From assembly GCF_000820145.1 (NCBI RefSeq), contig NZ_CDBW01000004.1, forward strand, positions 62,001-126,000: a stretch of DNA of 64,000 nt, written 5' to 3'. Positions 39,450 to 48,672 of the stretch are shown piece by piece. The stretch's first letter is position 1, and every line of letters begins with the position of its first letter. The position numbers and the translations under genes are program-made. The notes under the pieces are model-generated. The model was not told the origin of the DNA. It did no database searches and worked only from the letters and a program-made list of their open reading frames with translations. The stretch is from Aeromonas sobria. GTDB lineage: Bacteria > Pseudomonadota > Gammaproteobacteria > Enterobacterales > Aeromonadaceae.

Positions 39450-40262
39450 ATGTACACGGAAACCATCAACAAGTGCGCTGCCAACGCGGCCCGCATCAAC
39501 CGCTTCGAGCGCAGCGACAAACTCGGCTTCTGGCTCAGCTCCGCCATGGCGGGGGCCTATGTGGGCCTTGGCATAATCCTCATCTTCACCCTCGGCAATC
39601 TGGTTGATCCCGCCATCCGGCCGCTGGTGATGGGAGCCACCTTCGGCATCGCCCTGACCCTGGTCATCATCGCCGGCTCCGAGCTCTACACCGGCCACAC
39701 CATGTTCCTCACATTCGGGGTGAAGAGCGGCAAGATCACCATGGCCGACCTGCTGCGCATCCTGCCCCAGACCTGGGCGGGCAACCTGATTGGCTCCGTC
39801 GTGGTGGCGCTCATCTACTCCTACGGCGGCAGCCTGCTGCCGGACGCGGGCAGCCTGGCTCACAAGGTGGCGCTGGCCAAGACTCAGGCGCCGGCGCTGA
39901 CCCTGTTTATGAAGGGGATCCTCTGCAACTGGCTGGTCTGCCTCGCCATCTGGATGGCGCTGCGCACCGAAGGGGCCGCCCGCTTCATCGCCATCTGGTG
40001 GTGCCTGCTGGCCTTTATCGCCTCCGGCTACGAGCACTCCATCGCCAACATGACCCTGTTCGCCCTCTCCTGGTTTGGCGCTCACTCAGACGCCTACACC
40101 TTGGGCGGCATCGGCCACAACCTGCTGTGGGTGACCCTGGGCAACACCGTCTCCGGCGTTCTCTTTATGGGCCTCGGCTACTGGTATGCCACCCCGAAAG
40201 CTGAGCGCCCGGTCGCGGTGACCGACGCCACCAGCACCGCCAACCAGACCCAAACCGCCTGA
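39450..40262 (+). CDS. nirC: Nitrite transporter NirC (FNT family)
   Basis: Pentameric formate/nitrite-transporter-family channel moving nitrite across the inner membrane to NirBD. 270 residues with six hydrophobic segments: AMAGAYVGLGIILIF, FGIALTLVIIAGSELYTGHTM, WAGNLIGSVVVALIY, a CNWLVCLAIWMA segment, the GYEHSIANMTLF loop typical of FNT proteins, and a final GNTVSGVLFMGLGYW. Start ATG 39450 with CAAGGA upstream. cysG follows after 12 bp. Confidence 0.94.
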   Translation: MYTETINKCAANAARINRFERSDKLGFWLSSAMAGAYVGLGIILIFTLGNLVDPAIRPLVMGATFGIALTLVIIAGSELYTGHTMFLTFGVKSGKITMADLLRILPQTWAGNLIGSVVVALIYSYGGSLLPDAGSLAHKVALAKTQAPALTLFMKGILCNWLVCLAIWMALRTEGAARFIAIWWCLLAFIASGYEHSIANMTLFALSWFGAHSDAYTLGGIGHNLLWVTLGNTVSGVLFMGLGYWYATPKAERPVAVTDATSTANQTQTA

Positions 40263-40274
40263 TCAGGAGGCCCC

Positions 40275-41675
40275 ATGGACTACTTGCCCATCTTTTGCCG
40301 ACTCGACAACAAACCCGTGCTGCTGGTCGGCGGCGGCGAGGTAGCGGAGCGCAAGGCGCGCCTGCTGCTGGATGCCGGTGCCCGCCTCACCGTAGTAGCG
40401 CCCGAGCTCGACCCCGAGCTGGCAGCCCTTGCCGCAACGGGTGAGCTCGAATGGCTGGCCGGTGAATTTGCATCGGAACAACTGGCGGGCAAGTGGCTGG
40501 TGGTGGCCGCCACCGATCGGCGCGAGGTGAATGCGCTGGTCTACCAGAGCGCCAATCAGGCGAGGATCTTTGCCAACGTGGTGGATGACCCGAAACGCTC
40601 CAGCTTCATCATGCCGTCGATCATCGATCGCTCGCCGCTAATGGTGGCCATCTCTTCCGGTGGTAAGGCGCCGGTGCTGGCCCGGCTGCTGCGGGAAAAA
40701 CTCGAAGCCCTGCTGCCGCAACATCTGGGGGCCGTGGCGACCTTTGCCGGCAGCCTGCGGGATCGGGTCAAGGCCCGCTTCGCCACCATGGGAGAGCGGC
40801 GCCGCTTCTGGGAGCGGCTGCTCGGGGCTGACCGGCTCGGGCAGGCGCTGGCGCGGGGCGATAGCGCCTCTGCCCACCAGCTGGCCGACAACCTGTTTGC
40901 CGACGAAAGCCACACCGCTGGCGAAGTGGTGCTGGTGGGAGCAGGCCCCGGCGATCCGGGTCTGCTCACCCTGCACGCCCTGCGCCAGATGCAGCAGGCG
41001 GACGTGGTGGTCTATGACCGGCTGGTCTCTGACGAGGTGATGGCACTGGTGCGCCGGGATGCCAAGCGCATCTTCGTCGGCAAGCAGGCGGGCAACCACT
41101 GCGTGCCGCAGGATGGGATCAACCAGCTCTTGCTGGAGGAGGCGAAGAAGGGACAACGGGTGGTGCGGCTGAAGGGGGGCGACCCCTTTATCTTCGGCCG
41201 CGGCGGCGAAGAGCTGGAGACGCTGGTTGGTACTGGCATCGGTTTTCAGGTGGTGCCCGGCATCACCGCGGCCAGCGGCTGCGCCGCCTACGCCGGTATT
41301 CCGCTGACCCACCGCGATCACGCCCAGAGCGTGCGCTTCGTCACCGCCCACGGCAAAGGTGGCGCCCGAGATCTCGACTGGCCACTGCTGGCCAAAGACC
41401 AGCAGACGCTGGTGTTCTATATGGGGCTCTCATCTTGCGCCACCATCCGCGAACAGCTGCTGGCCCACGGCAAGGCGAGCAACACGCCGGTGGCGTTGAT
41501 CGAGCGCGGCACCCAACCCTGCCAGCGGGTCATTCGCGGCACCCTCGATGAGCTGCCCACGCTGGCGGTGGGGGTCGAAAGCCCCGCGCTGATCATAGTG
41601 GGCTCGGTGGTGACTTTGGCCGACCAGCTCGCCTGGTTTGGCGAGGCGCCACAGCTCCAGCGAGCCCTCGCCTGA
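40275..41675 (+). CDS. cysG: Siroheme synthase (multifunctional)
   Basis: Makes siroheme, the cofactor of NirB, from uroporphyrinogen III. 466 residues in two fused modules. The N-terminal dehydrogenase/ferrochelatase (about 1-215) has [23 protein letters not shown]; the C-terminal SAM uroporphyrinogen methyltransferase (about 217-460) has [29 protein letters not shown] and [24 protein letters not shown] precedes ATG 40275. Its place as the last gene of nirBDC-cysG matches enterobacteria. Confidence 0.96.
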   Translation: MDYLPIFCRLDNKPVLLVGGGEVAERKARLLLDAGARLTVVAPELDPELAALAATGELEWLAGEFASEQLAGKWLVVAATDRREVNALVYQSANQARIFANVVDDPKRSSFIMPSIIDRSPLMVAISSGGKAPVLARLLREKLEALLPQHLGAVATFAGSLRDRVKARFATMGERRRFWERLLGADRLGQALARGDSASAHQLADNLFADESHTAGEVVLVGAGPGDPGLLTLHALRQMQQADVVVYDRLVSDEVMALVRRDAKRIFVGKQAGNHCVPQDGINQLLLEEAKKGQRVVRLKGGDPFIFGRGGEELETLVGTGIGFQVVPGITAASGCAAYAGIPLTHRDHAQSVRFVTAHGKGGARDLDWPLLAKDQQTLVFYMGLSSCATIREQLLAHGKASNTPVALIERGTQPCQRVIRGTLDELPTLAVGVESPALIIVGSVVTLADQLAWFGEAPQLQRALA

Positions 41676-41697
41676 GAGATTCTCGGCAAACGATCAT

Positions 41698-41728
41698 GAG
41701 GCCACCAGCAGGTGGCCTCACTTTTACC
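41698..41728 (+). terminator. Terminator after cysG
   Basis: GAGGCCACC (41698-41706) and GGTGGCCTC (41711-41719) with AGCA loop, followed by ACTTTTA. A strong stem ends the nir operon. Confidence 0.85.
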
Positions 41729-41820
41729 CCCCTCTTCTCCTATCACGGTCATAACCTGCTGTTTTAAGTCTGGTATCCTATGGGCATTGCGCCCTTGGCC
41801 ACTCTTTCAGGAATTCATCC

Positions 41821-43245
41821 ATGTCTCTTCCCATCAAGAACAGCGCCCGGCAGCGCGCGGAAGACAGATCCCGCATCCTTAGCCTGCTACTGACTGACGA
41901 CGCCCTCACCGATAGCTTGCTCGACCCGCAGGTCGAACAAGATGCCGAGCAGCGGGACCAGACCAGCGAATTGAGCGGGCTGGCCAACAACTTGCCGGCA
42001 GCCGACGTCGCCGATGCGCTGGAGTCACTGCCGCCCGATGAGCGCCATGCCCTGTGGGCACTGGTGGATGAGGCACGCCGTGGCCAGATATTGGTAGAAG
42101 CATCCGAAACCGTCTGGGACAGCCTGATCAGCGGCATGAGTGACAAGGAGCTGCTGCACGCCCTGCGCACTCTGGATATCGACGACCAGATCTATCTGGG
42201 CCAATACCTGCCGCGCAACCTGATGGGACGGCTGCTTACCTACATGGCCCCCGCAGAGCGGGATCAGGTGCGGGAGGTGATCCGCTACGGTAAACATACC
42301 GTTGGCGCCATGATGGACTTCGAGATCATCACCATCCGCCCCGAGGTGAGTCTGGCCACGGTGCAGCGCTATCTGCGACTGCGTCGCAAGATCCCCGCCA
42401 ACACTGACAAGCTGTTCGTCATCGACCGGCGCAACCACCTGCTGGGGGAGCTGCCCCTGACCACTGTGCTGCTCAACAAGCCCGCCACGCTGGTCAAGGA
42501 GGTCATGACGCAAGATCCGGTCACCTTTGATCCGGAAGACAACGACGAAGCTGCGGCCCGTACCTTCGAGCGGGATGACCTGCTCTCCGCCGCCGTGGTG
42601 GATGGCAAGGGCAAGCTGATGGGCCGTATCACGGTCGAAGAGGTGGTCGATCTGGTTTATGAAGAGAGCGATACCGATCTGCGCCGGATGGGGGGTATCA
42701 GCGAGGATGAAGATGTGTTCGCCCCGGTTGGCAAGGCGGTCAAGACCCGCTGGGCCTGGCTGGCCCTGAACCTCTGCACCGCCTTTGTTGCCTCCCGGGT
42801 GATCGGCATGTTCGAGCACACCATTTCGCAGCTGGTGGCATTGGCGGCCCTGATGCCCATCGTCGCCGGGATCGGTGGCAACACCGGCAACCAGACCATC
42901 ACCATGATAGTGCGAGCGCTGGCACTGCAACACATTCAGGCGGGCAACCTCTCTTTCCTGTTAGTGCGCGAGCTGGGGGTGGCCCTGATTAACGGTCTGG
43001 TGTGGGGTGGCATTATGGGATTAGTGACTTTCTTGCTGTATCAGGACCCTGCGCTCGGGGGCGTCATGACCCTGGCCATGGTACTCAACCTGCTGGTGGC
43101 GGCCCTGATGGGAGTCATCATCCCCATGACCATGACCCGCCTTGGCCGCGACCCGGCGGTAGGGGCCAGCGTGATGATCACCGCCATCACCGACACCGGC
43201 GGCTTCTTTATCTTTCTGGGGCTAGCGACCCTGTTCCTGCTGTAA
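41821..43245 (+). CDS. mgtE: Magnesium transporter MgtE
   Basis: Mg2+-gated Mg2+ channel/transporter of the inner membrane. 474 residues: cytoplasmic N-domain of helical repeats (about 30-150, LPAADVADALESLPPDERHAL), two CBS domains (about 160-285, KEVMTQDPVTFDPEDNDEAA), a connecting helix, then five transmembrane helices. Pore-lining conserved segments are LMPIVAGIGGNTGNQTITMIVRAL near 365 and GASVMITAITDTGGFFIFL at the end. Monocistronic. A hairpin follows, which belongs mainly to the convergent operon. Confidence 0.93.
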   Translation: MSLPIKNSARQRAEDRSRILSLLLTDDALTDSLLDPQVEQDAEQRDQTSELSGLANNLPAADVADALESLPPDERHALWALVDEARRGQILVEASETVWDSLISGMSDKELLHALRTLDIDDQIYLGQYLPRNLMGRLLTYMAPAERDQVREVIRYGKHTVGAMMDFEIITIRPEVSLATVQRYLRLRRKIPANTDKLFVIDRRNHLLGELPLTTVLLNKPATLVKEVMTQDPVTFDPEDNDEAAARTFERDDLLSAAVVDGKGKLMGRITVEEVVDLVYEESDTDLRRMGGISEDEDVFAPVGKAVKTRWAWLALNLCTAFVASRVIGMFEHTISQLVALAALMPIVAGIGGNTGNQTITMIVRALALQHIQAGNLSFLLVRELGVALINGLVWGGIMGLVTFLLYQDPALGGVMTLAMVLNLLVAALMGVIIPMTMTRLGRDPAVGASVMITAITDTGGFFIFLGLATLFLL

Positions 43246-43261
43246 CAAGCTACCTCTCCAT

Positions 43262-43294
43262 CATCAAAAAACAGGCCCACCGAAGTGGGCCTGC
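43262..43294 (-). terminator. Terminator of the nucleoside ABC operon
   Basis: CAGGCCCAC (43273-43281) and GTGGGCCTG (43286-43294). Read leftward, TTTTTT follows (complement of 43267-43272). It ends the leftward operon; the rightward mgtE transcript lacks a T-run here. Confidence 0.88.
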
Positions 43295-43332
43295 TGCTAT
43301 CTGTGTGGTCGGGAATATCGCGATAAAGGGCG

Positions 43333-44298
43333 CTACTCCCGCTCCTTCACATAAGGGGTGCCGAGCGCCTTGGGCGCCACTGCACGGCCGATAAAGCCCG
43401 CCAGCAGGAACACCGTCAGGATGTAAGGCAGTGCCTCGATGGCCTGTACCGGAATAGCGAAGTCACCGATAGTCACCCCCTGCAGCCGGATGGCGACGGC
43501 ATCAAGGAAACCAAACAGCAGACAGGCTGCCAAGGCACTCCAGGGGCGCCACTTGCCAAACACCAGTGCCGCCAGCGCCATAAAGCCCTTACCCGCACTC
43601 ATGTTGGGGATGAACTGCGCCGTCTGGGCTACCGCCAGATAGGTGCCGCCGATACCCGCCAGCAAGCCGCCGATGATCAGCGCTGTGTAGCGCATCCGCA
43701 CCACCGAGATACCGGCGGTATCGACCGCTGCCGGAGCCTCGCCCACCGCCCGCAGCCGCAACCCGAAGCGGGTGCGGAACATCACCCACCAGGCCAGCGG
43801 GACGCAGGCAAATGCCACGTACTCCAGCAGGGAGTGGCCACTGAGCAGCTCGCTGTAGAGCTGGCCGATCACCGGCACATCATAGAGCTCCTTGGCATAG
43901 GGGAACTCGATGGGGGCGAACCGGGCATCGCCGGACAGTGCCGGGGTCTGGCCACCCTGATCGAACCAGTAACGGCCCAGAGTAACGGTCAGACCGGCCG
44001 CCAGAATGTTGATGGCCATGCCGCTCACCACCTGATCACCACGGTGGGTGATGGTGGCAAAACCGTGCATCAGGGCAAACAGGATGGAGACGCCCACCCC
44101 GGCCCCCAGACCCACCCAGGCAGAACCGGAGACCGCAGCCGCCGCACCACTGGCGAACGCCGCCGCCAGCAGTTTGCCTTCCAGCGCGATGTTGACCACC
44201 CCGGAGCGCTCGCAGAACATGCCCGCCATGGCGGCGAGAATGAGCGGCGGCGCGGTACGGATGGTGGCATCCAGCATCAGGATCAGAATTTCAAACAT
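43333..44298 (-). CDS. Nucleoside ABC importer permease (second subunit)
   Basis: Inner-membrane permease of the branched-chain/ribose permease superfamily, YufQ/NupC-like, from a BMP-dependent nucleoside importer. 321 residues, about eight to nine hydrophobic segments. Typical blocks: CERSGVVNIALEGKLL near 28, GDQVVSGMAINILAAGLTVTL near 87, and RAVGEAPAAVDTAGISV near 180, the ATPase-contact loop. The start lies immediately after the stop of the other permease (two bases between), so the two are co-translated. Last gene of the operon. Confidence 0.9.
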   Translation of the reverse strand: MFEILILMLDATIRTAPPLILAAMAGMFCERSGVVNIALEGKLLAAAFASGAAAAVSGSAWVGLGAGVGVSILFALMHGFATITHRGDQVVSGMAINILAAGLTVTLGRYWFDQGGQTPALSGDARFAPIEFPYAKELYDVPVIGQLYSELLSGHSLLEYVAFACVPLAWWVMFRTRFGLRLRAVGEAPAAVDTAGISVVRMRYTALIIGGLLAGIGGTYLAVAQTAQFIPNMSAGKGFMALAALVFGKWRPWSALAACLLFGFLDAVAIRLQGVTIGDFAIPVQAIEALPYILTVFLLAGFIGRAVAPKALGTPYVKERE

Positions 44299-44300
44299 GA

Positions 44301-45419
44301 TCAGACTCCCTTGGCTTGCGCGGCTGAACGGTTGGCAAACGCCAGATAGAGCTGCTCGATGCGCGGACGCATCATGTGCTCAAGGGCGCCACAGAACAGG
44401 ATCACCAGACCCTGCAATACCACCACTATGTTGCGGTCAACCCCGAACTCGAAGCTGAGCTCGGCGCCCCCCTGATAGAGGAAACCGAACAGCAGGCTGG
44501 CGATGATGACGCCGACCGGATGGTTGCGCCCCATCAGCGCCACCGCGATACCGGTGAAGCCGAACCCTTCCACGAAGTTGAGTTTGATCTGGTGCAGCTC
44601 ACCCTGCAGCACGTTGAGGGCAAAGAAGCCCGACAGCATGCCGGAGATCACCATGGCCAGGATCACCACCTTGGGATAGGAGATACCGGCATAGGCGGAG
44701 GCACTTTGGCTGGCCCCGACCGAGCGGATCTCGTAACCCCAGCGGGTGTGCCAGATAAAGACCCACACCAGTGCCGCGCAAATCAGCGCCCAGATAAAGC
44801 TGATGTTGAGCGGGCTGTTGGGCATCTCCATGCCGAAGGTGCTCGCCAGCGAACTCATCTTGGGCAGCCAGCTAGCCTCGGCAAACACCTTGCTCTCGGT
44901 CGCCATCGAGCCGGGCGGCTTGAATACCTCCACCAGCAGATAAGCCATCAGCGAGGCGGCGATGAAGTTGAACATGATGGTGGTGATCACGATGTGGCTA
45001 CCGCGTTTGGCTTGCAGCCAGGCCGGAATAAAGGCCCAGGCCGCACCAAACAGACCACCGGCAATGATGGATAGCGGCAACAACAAGGCGAACGGCAGCA
45101 CATCGCCGAGGGTCAGACAGACCAGACCGACCCCGAGGCCTCCGATATAGGCCTGACCTTCACCACCGATATTGAACAGACCGGCGTGGAAGGCGACCGC
45201 CACCGACAGACCGGTAAAGATAAAGCCGGTTGCGTAGTAGAGGGTGAAACCGACCCCTTCACCGGTGCCGAACGCGCCGTACCACATGATCTTGGCGGCA
45301 TCGATCGGGTTGATGTCGAGGTAGTAGAACAGAATGGCCGACACCAGGAAGGCCAGCAGGATGTTGACCGCAGACAAGACGCCCACGGAGACCCAGGCAG
45401 GAATACGGACTTGGCTCAT
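44301..45419 (-). CDS. Nucleoside ABC importer permease (first subunit)
   Basis: Inner-membrane permease, YufP/NupB-like, 372 residues. It begins with a hydrophobic helix (VSVGVLSAVNILLAFLVSAILFYYL) and carries the GLFNIGGEGQAYIGGLGVGLVCL block near 85 and an ATPase-contact loop around IRSVGASQSASAYAGIS. It pairs with the downstream permease to form the heterodimeric pore. ATG 45419 overlaps the stop of a short junction mini-ORF (TGATG), which in turn overlaps the ATPase stop. Confidence 0.9.
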   Translation of the reverse strand: MSQVRIPAWVSVGVLSAVNILLAFLVSAILFYYLDINPIDAAKIMWYGAFGTGEGVGFTLYYATGFIFTGLSVAVAFHAGLFNIGGEGQAYIGGLGVGLVCLTLGDVLPFALLLPLSIIAGGLFGAAWAFIPAWLQAKRGSHIVITTIMFNFIAASLMAYLLVEVFKPPGSMATESKVFAEASWLPKMSSLASTFGMEMPNSPLNISFIWALICAALVWVFIWHTRWGYEIRSVGASQSASAYAGISYPKVVILAMVISGMLSGFFALNVLQGELHQIKLNFVEGFGFTGIAVALMGRNHPVGVIIASLLFGFLYQGGAELSFEFGVDRNIVVVLQGLVILFCGALEHMMRPRIEQLYLAFANRSAAQAKGV

Positions 45420-45505
45420 CAGTGGGCCTCCTTGGCAATCTGGTCAGGCACTGGTGTATTGACCATCATCAGACCGGGCTGACTACAAATGGATGTGATG
45501 CTCAT
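45419..45505 (-). other. Junction mini-ORF between ATPase and permease genes: permease-like MS head, ATPase-like tail
   Basis: 28 codons from ATG 45505, overlapping the ATPase stop as ATGA, to TGA 45421-45419, overlapping the permease start as TGATG. The segment GLMMVNTPVPDQIA matches the ATPase C-terminus GLMMANIVPDEVA with one inserted codon. The first codons ATGAGC copy the permease start ATGAGC. Many differences fall at third codon positions. It has the same architecture as the galK-galM and nirB-nirD junctions. Confidence 0.62.
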
Positions 45506-47082
45506 GACTTAGCTCCTTGGGGCTGACTGGCAGCCACCTCGTCGGGAACTATGTTCGCCATCATCAAACCAATGGTGCGCTCATCAGCCTTGGCACCATC
45601 CAGCTCGCCGACGATGCGACCATCGGCAATCACCAGGATCCGGTCAGAGAGGCTCATGATCTCGTCCAGCTCCACCGAGACCAGCAGCACCGCCTTGCCC
45701 TTGTCACGCATGGCGATGATCTGCTGGTGGATATACTCGATGGCGCCGATGTCGACCCCGCGGGTCGGCTGGCCGATCAACAGCACATCCGGGTTCTGCT
45801 CCACTTCACGGGCGATCACCAGCTTCTGCTGGTTACCACCGGAGAAGTTGGCGGTCTTGTGATCGGGATGGGGTGGGCGCACGTCCCACTTCTCCATCTT
45901 GGCCTGACAATCCTGCTGGATCGCCTCCTTGTTCTGCAGCCACCCCCGGTTGTATTGCGGGCGGCGGTGATAACCGAGGATAAAGGCCTCTTTCGCCTCG
46001 AAGCGGTTGATCAGCCCCATCTTGTGGCGATCTTCCGGCACATGGCCAAGGCCGTAATTGCGCACCTGCTCGGGATCAGCCGGATGCTCTGCGCTCACCT
46101 TGTTGATCCCGCTCTGGCTGCTGATGGTAAAGCTACCCTTGCTCGGCTTGATGATGCCGCCAAGCAGGCTGAGCAACTCGGACTGGCCGTTGCCAGACAC
46201 GCCAGCGATGCCGACCACTTCACCGGCCCGCACCTCGAAGCTGACCGATTTGACCCGCTCCACCTTGCTGGCGTCGAAGTAACTGAGCCCCTCGACCTTG
46301 AGCTTGGCCTCCCCCGGTTGGGTTGGCCCTTTATCGACCTTGAGCCGCACCTTGCGACCCACCATCAGCTCGGCAAGTTGTTCCTTGTCGGTATCCTTGG
46401 TGGCAACGTGCGCCACCATCTCGCCCCGGCGCATGATAGAGACCTGATCGGTAATGGCCAGGATCTCCCGCAGCTTGTGGGTGATGAGGATAATGGTCGC
46501 CCCCTGGTCCCGCAGTTTTTTCAGCACCTCGAACAGGTGATCCGCCTCTTGCGGGGTCAGTACCCCGGTCGGCTCGTCGAGGATCAGGATGCGGGCACCA
46601 CGATAGAGCGCCTTGAGAATTTCGACCCGCTGTTGCAAGCCAACCGGCAGATCTTCGACCTTCTCGTGCAGCGGCACGTCGAGGCCATAATCCCGCGCCA
46701 GTTCGCCCAGCAGTTTTTCGGCCGACGCCACGCTCTGCTGAAGGTGCCAGCCGTTCTCAGCGCCGAGGATGACGTTTTCCAAAACAGTGAAGTTGTTCAC
46801 CAGCATAAAGTGCTGGTGCACCATGCCCACGCCTGCGGCAATCGCATCTTGTGAGCCATGGGGTTTGAACGGTTTCCCGTCGATCAGCATCTCGCCTTTG
46901 TCGGCATGGTAGAAACCATAAATGATGCTCATCAGGGTGGATTTACCGGCGCCATTTTCGCCGACAATGCCGTGGATACTGCCTTTGCGAACCTTAAGGT
47001 CGATCAGCTTGTTGGCGTACACTTCGCCGAACCGCTTATCGATACCTCTTAATTCGATGGCATAGCGATCTGTCTGGTCCAT
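45502..47082 (-). CDS. Nucleoside ABC importer ATPase (double cassette)
   Basis: Fused double ATP-binding cassette of 526 residues, like NupA/YufO, driving the BMP-dependent importer. First half: Walker [13 protein letters not shown] near 40, signature LPVGLQQRVEILKAL, Walker B ILILDEPTGVLTPQE. Second half: GVSGNGQSELLSLLGG, signature FSGGNQQKLVIAREVE and LLIGQPTRGVDIGA near 440. As in MglA, the second site is degenerate in places. The C-terminus GLMMANIVPDEVAASQPQGAKS is the part echoed in the following mini-ORF. It lies after an attenuator-like hairpin. Confidence 0.93.
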   Translation of the reverse strand: MDQTDRYAIELRGIDKRFGEVYANKLIDLKVRKGSIHGIVGENGAGKSTLMSIIYGFYHADKGEMLIDGKPFKPHGSQDAIAAGVGMVHQHFMLVNNFTVLENVILGAENGWHLQQSVASAEKLLGELARDYGLDVPLHEKVEDLPVGLQQRVEILKALYRGARILILDEPTGVLTPQEADHLFEVLKKLRDQGATIILITHKLREILAITDQVSIMRRGEMVAHVATKDTDKEQLAELMVGRKVRLKVDKGPTQPGEAKLKVEGLSYFDASKVERVKSVSFEVRAGEVVGIAGVSGNGQSELLSLLGGIIKPSKGSFTISSQSGINKVSAEHPADPEQVRNYGLGHVPEDRHKMGLINRFEAKEAFILGYHRRPQYNRGWLQNKEAIQQDCQAKMEKWDVRPPHPDHKTANFSGGNQQKLVIAREVEQNPDVLLIGQPTRGVDIGAIEYIHQQIIAMRDKGKAVLLVSVELDEIMSLSDRILVIADGRIVGELDGAKADERTIGLMMANIVPDEVAASQPQGAKS

Positions 47083-47111
47083 GATGCAGCCCTGCGTTTC
47101 ATGAAAGAAGA

Positions 47112-47137
47112 CTAAAAACCGGCCCGTGCGGGCCGGT
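47112..47137 (-). terminator. Partial terminator between bmp and ATPase genes
   Basis: ACCGGCCC (47118-47125) and GGGCCGGT (47130-47137), four-base loop. Read leftward the stem is followed by TTTTTAG. An intra-operon terminator that would keep binding protein in excess, as between mglB and mglA. Confidence 0.82.
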
Positions 47138-47167
47138 CGTGCGTTGAGAGTCGTAGCAACTATCTAA

Positions 47168-48166
47168 TTAGTATTTGCAGGTGTTATCGCTCATGTAGTC
47201 ATGAACTTTGATCTTGCCTGAAATGATGTCGGCCTTGATGGCATCCACCTTGGCTTTCATTTCCGGGGTGATCAGCTTCTCGTTGTACTGATCCAGTGCC
47301 CAATCCACACCGCCCTCAGCCAGACCGAGGTTCTGGATACCCGGCTTCCACTGGCCTTTGGCAGCGTCATCCCAGGTTTTGTATGCGGCCAGACCGACCG
47401 ACTTGACCATGGAGGTCAGCATGGTGCCCGGTTGCAGGTGGTTCTGGTTGGAGTCTACGCCGATGGCCAGTTTGCCTTCGTCTTTGGCAGCCTGGTAAAC
47501 ACCGATGCCGGTACCGCCAGCAGAGGCATAGACCACATCAACACCCTTGGCGAACTGGGACTTGGCCAGCTCGGCACCCTTGGCCGGGTCAGCAAACGCC
47601 GCCGGGGTAGAGCCGGTCATATTTTGCAGCACGTCGATCTTCGGATTGACGTATTTGGCACCCTGCTCGTAACCGCACTGGAATTTGCGGATCAACGGGA
47701 TATCCATACCGCCCACGAAGCCAACCTTGCCACTCTTGGAGGCGATGGCCGCCAGCGCACCCACCAGGAAGGAACCTTCATGCTCCTTAAAGATCAGTGA
47801 CTGCACGTTCGGCTTATCAACCACCATGTCGATGATGGCGAACTGGATGTTCGGGAACTCGCCAGCCACTTTCTCTACCGCAGAACCCATGTTGAAACCG
47901 ACCGCCACGATCGGCGTGTTGCCACGGCTGGCCAGACGACGCAGACCCTGCTCGCGCTGGGCTTCGTTCTGGGGTTCAAACTCTTTGATCTTGACCCCTT
48001 TGTCCTTGTTGAAGAGCTCGACGCCGTTACGGAACACGGCTTCGTTGAATGACTTGTCATACTTGCCCGCGGTGTCATAAATCACGGCTGGCTCGGCGGC
48101 AGCCTGAACAGAGAGGGCAGTCAGAGTGAGGGCGGCCACAGTGGCCAGCTTGAGCACTTTAGTCAC
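47168..48166 (-). CDS. BMP-family nucleoside-binding protein
   Basis: Periplasmic receptor of the BMP/PnrA family, which binds purine nucleosides. 332 residues. Signal peptide KVLKLATVAALTLTALSVQAAA. Mature part: AVIYDTAGKYDKSFNEAVFRNG, GFNMGSAVEKVAGEFPNIQFAIID, EGSFLVGALAAIASKSGKVGFVGGMDIPL, and DVVYASAGGTGIGVYQAAKD. The first cysteine is late, so it is a free periplasmic protein, not a lipoprotein. First gene of a four-gene importer; the PurR-like box upstream supports purine nucleosides as the ligand. Confidence 0.92.
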   Translation of the reverse strand: MTKVLKLATVAALTLTALSVQAAAEPAVIYDTAGKYDKSFNEAVFRNGVELFNKDKGVKIKEFEPQNEAQREQGLRRLASRGNTPIVAVGFNMGSAVEKVAGEFPNIQFAIIDMVVDKPNVQSLIFKEHEGSFLVGALAAIASKSGKVGFVGGMDIPLIRKFQCGYEQGAKYVNPKIDVLQNMTGSTPAAFADPAKGAELAKSQFAKGVDVVYASAGGTGIGVYQAAKDEGKLAIGVDSNQNHLQPGTMLTSMVKSVGLAAYKTWDDAAKGQWKPGIQNLGLAEGGVDWALDQYNEKLITPEMKAKVDAIKADIISGKIKVHDYMSDNTCKY

Positions 48167-48600
48167 GATCGTATCCTTGATTGTTATTAAGTGAGGGAAC
48201 TTGCTTGCCTGTTAAAACAGGCTATCTAGCACGCAGGGTTACTCTAAGTCAGCCCCGATGCGGGTCAAGCAAATGATAAGGGAAAAACGTTTGCGTTAAC
48301 GGTTTGAATTATAAGCAAATAACCTTATAAGGAGTTGTTTTTTAGCTACTTTTCAGTTTTTTATGCTGACAATTAAAAGACCCAAACGACATTTTGCTTA
48401 TTGTTCAGCAAGTTACTGTAAACCGTTTTCCCCACTTATTCACCTCTCCCCCCGATCAGCCCGTGATCAGGCTCGCAAAATCCCCATAAACAGCGCGAGC
48501 AAGGGTTGGCTGCAGCTGGAAACCTCCCGGCGATCATCTTGCTGCGCCAGCCAAAAATGGCCGCACCGGCGCACCTGCAAGCCCCCATCTCGCCCCTCCC
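48167..48600. promoter_or_regulatory. Divergent regulatory region with a PurR-like box
   Basis: More than 400 bp between bmp and uvrD with no recognised gene. At 48281-48296, read toward bmp, it shows ACGCAAACGTTTTTCC, close to the PurR consensus ACGCAAACGTTTTCGT, about 115 bp before the bmp start. Purine excess would then repress the importer. The rest is AT-rich around 48300-48370 and holds no clear structure. Confidence 0.7.
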
Positions 48601-48613
48601 CCCGAGTTTGGAT

Positions 48614-48664
48614 TTGGTCTGACAGGGGGATAGCCGTATAATCCCCGCCTGTATAAATAAACAG
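48614..48664 (+). promoter_or_regulatory. uvrD promoter with LexA (SOS) box
   Basis: TATAAT (48637-48642) is a perfect -10, with TTGGTC (48614-48619) 17 bases upstream as -35. CTGTATAAATAAACAG at 48649-48664 fits the LexA operator CTGT-N8-ACAG. It covers the transcription start and runs into the AGGAG ribosome site. Confidence 0.88.
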
Positions 48665-48672
48665 GAGTGGTG

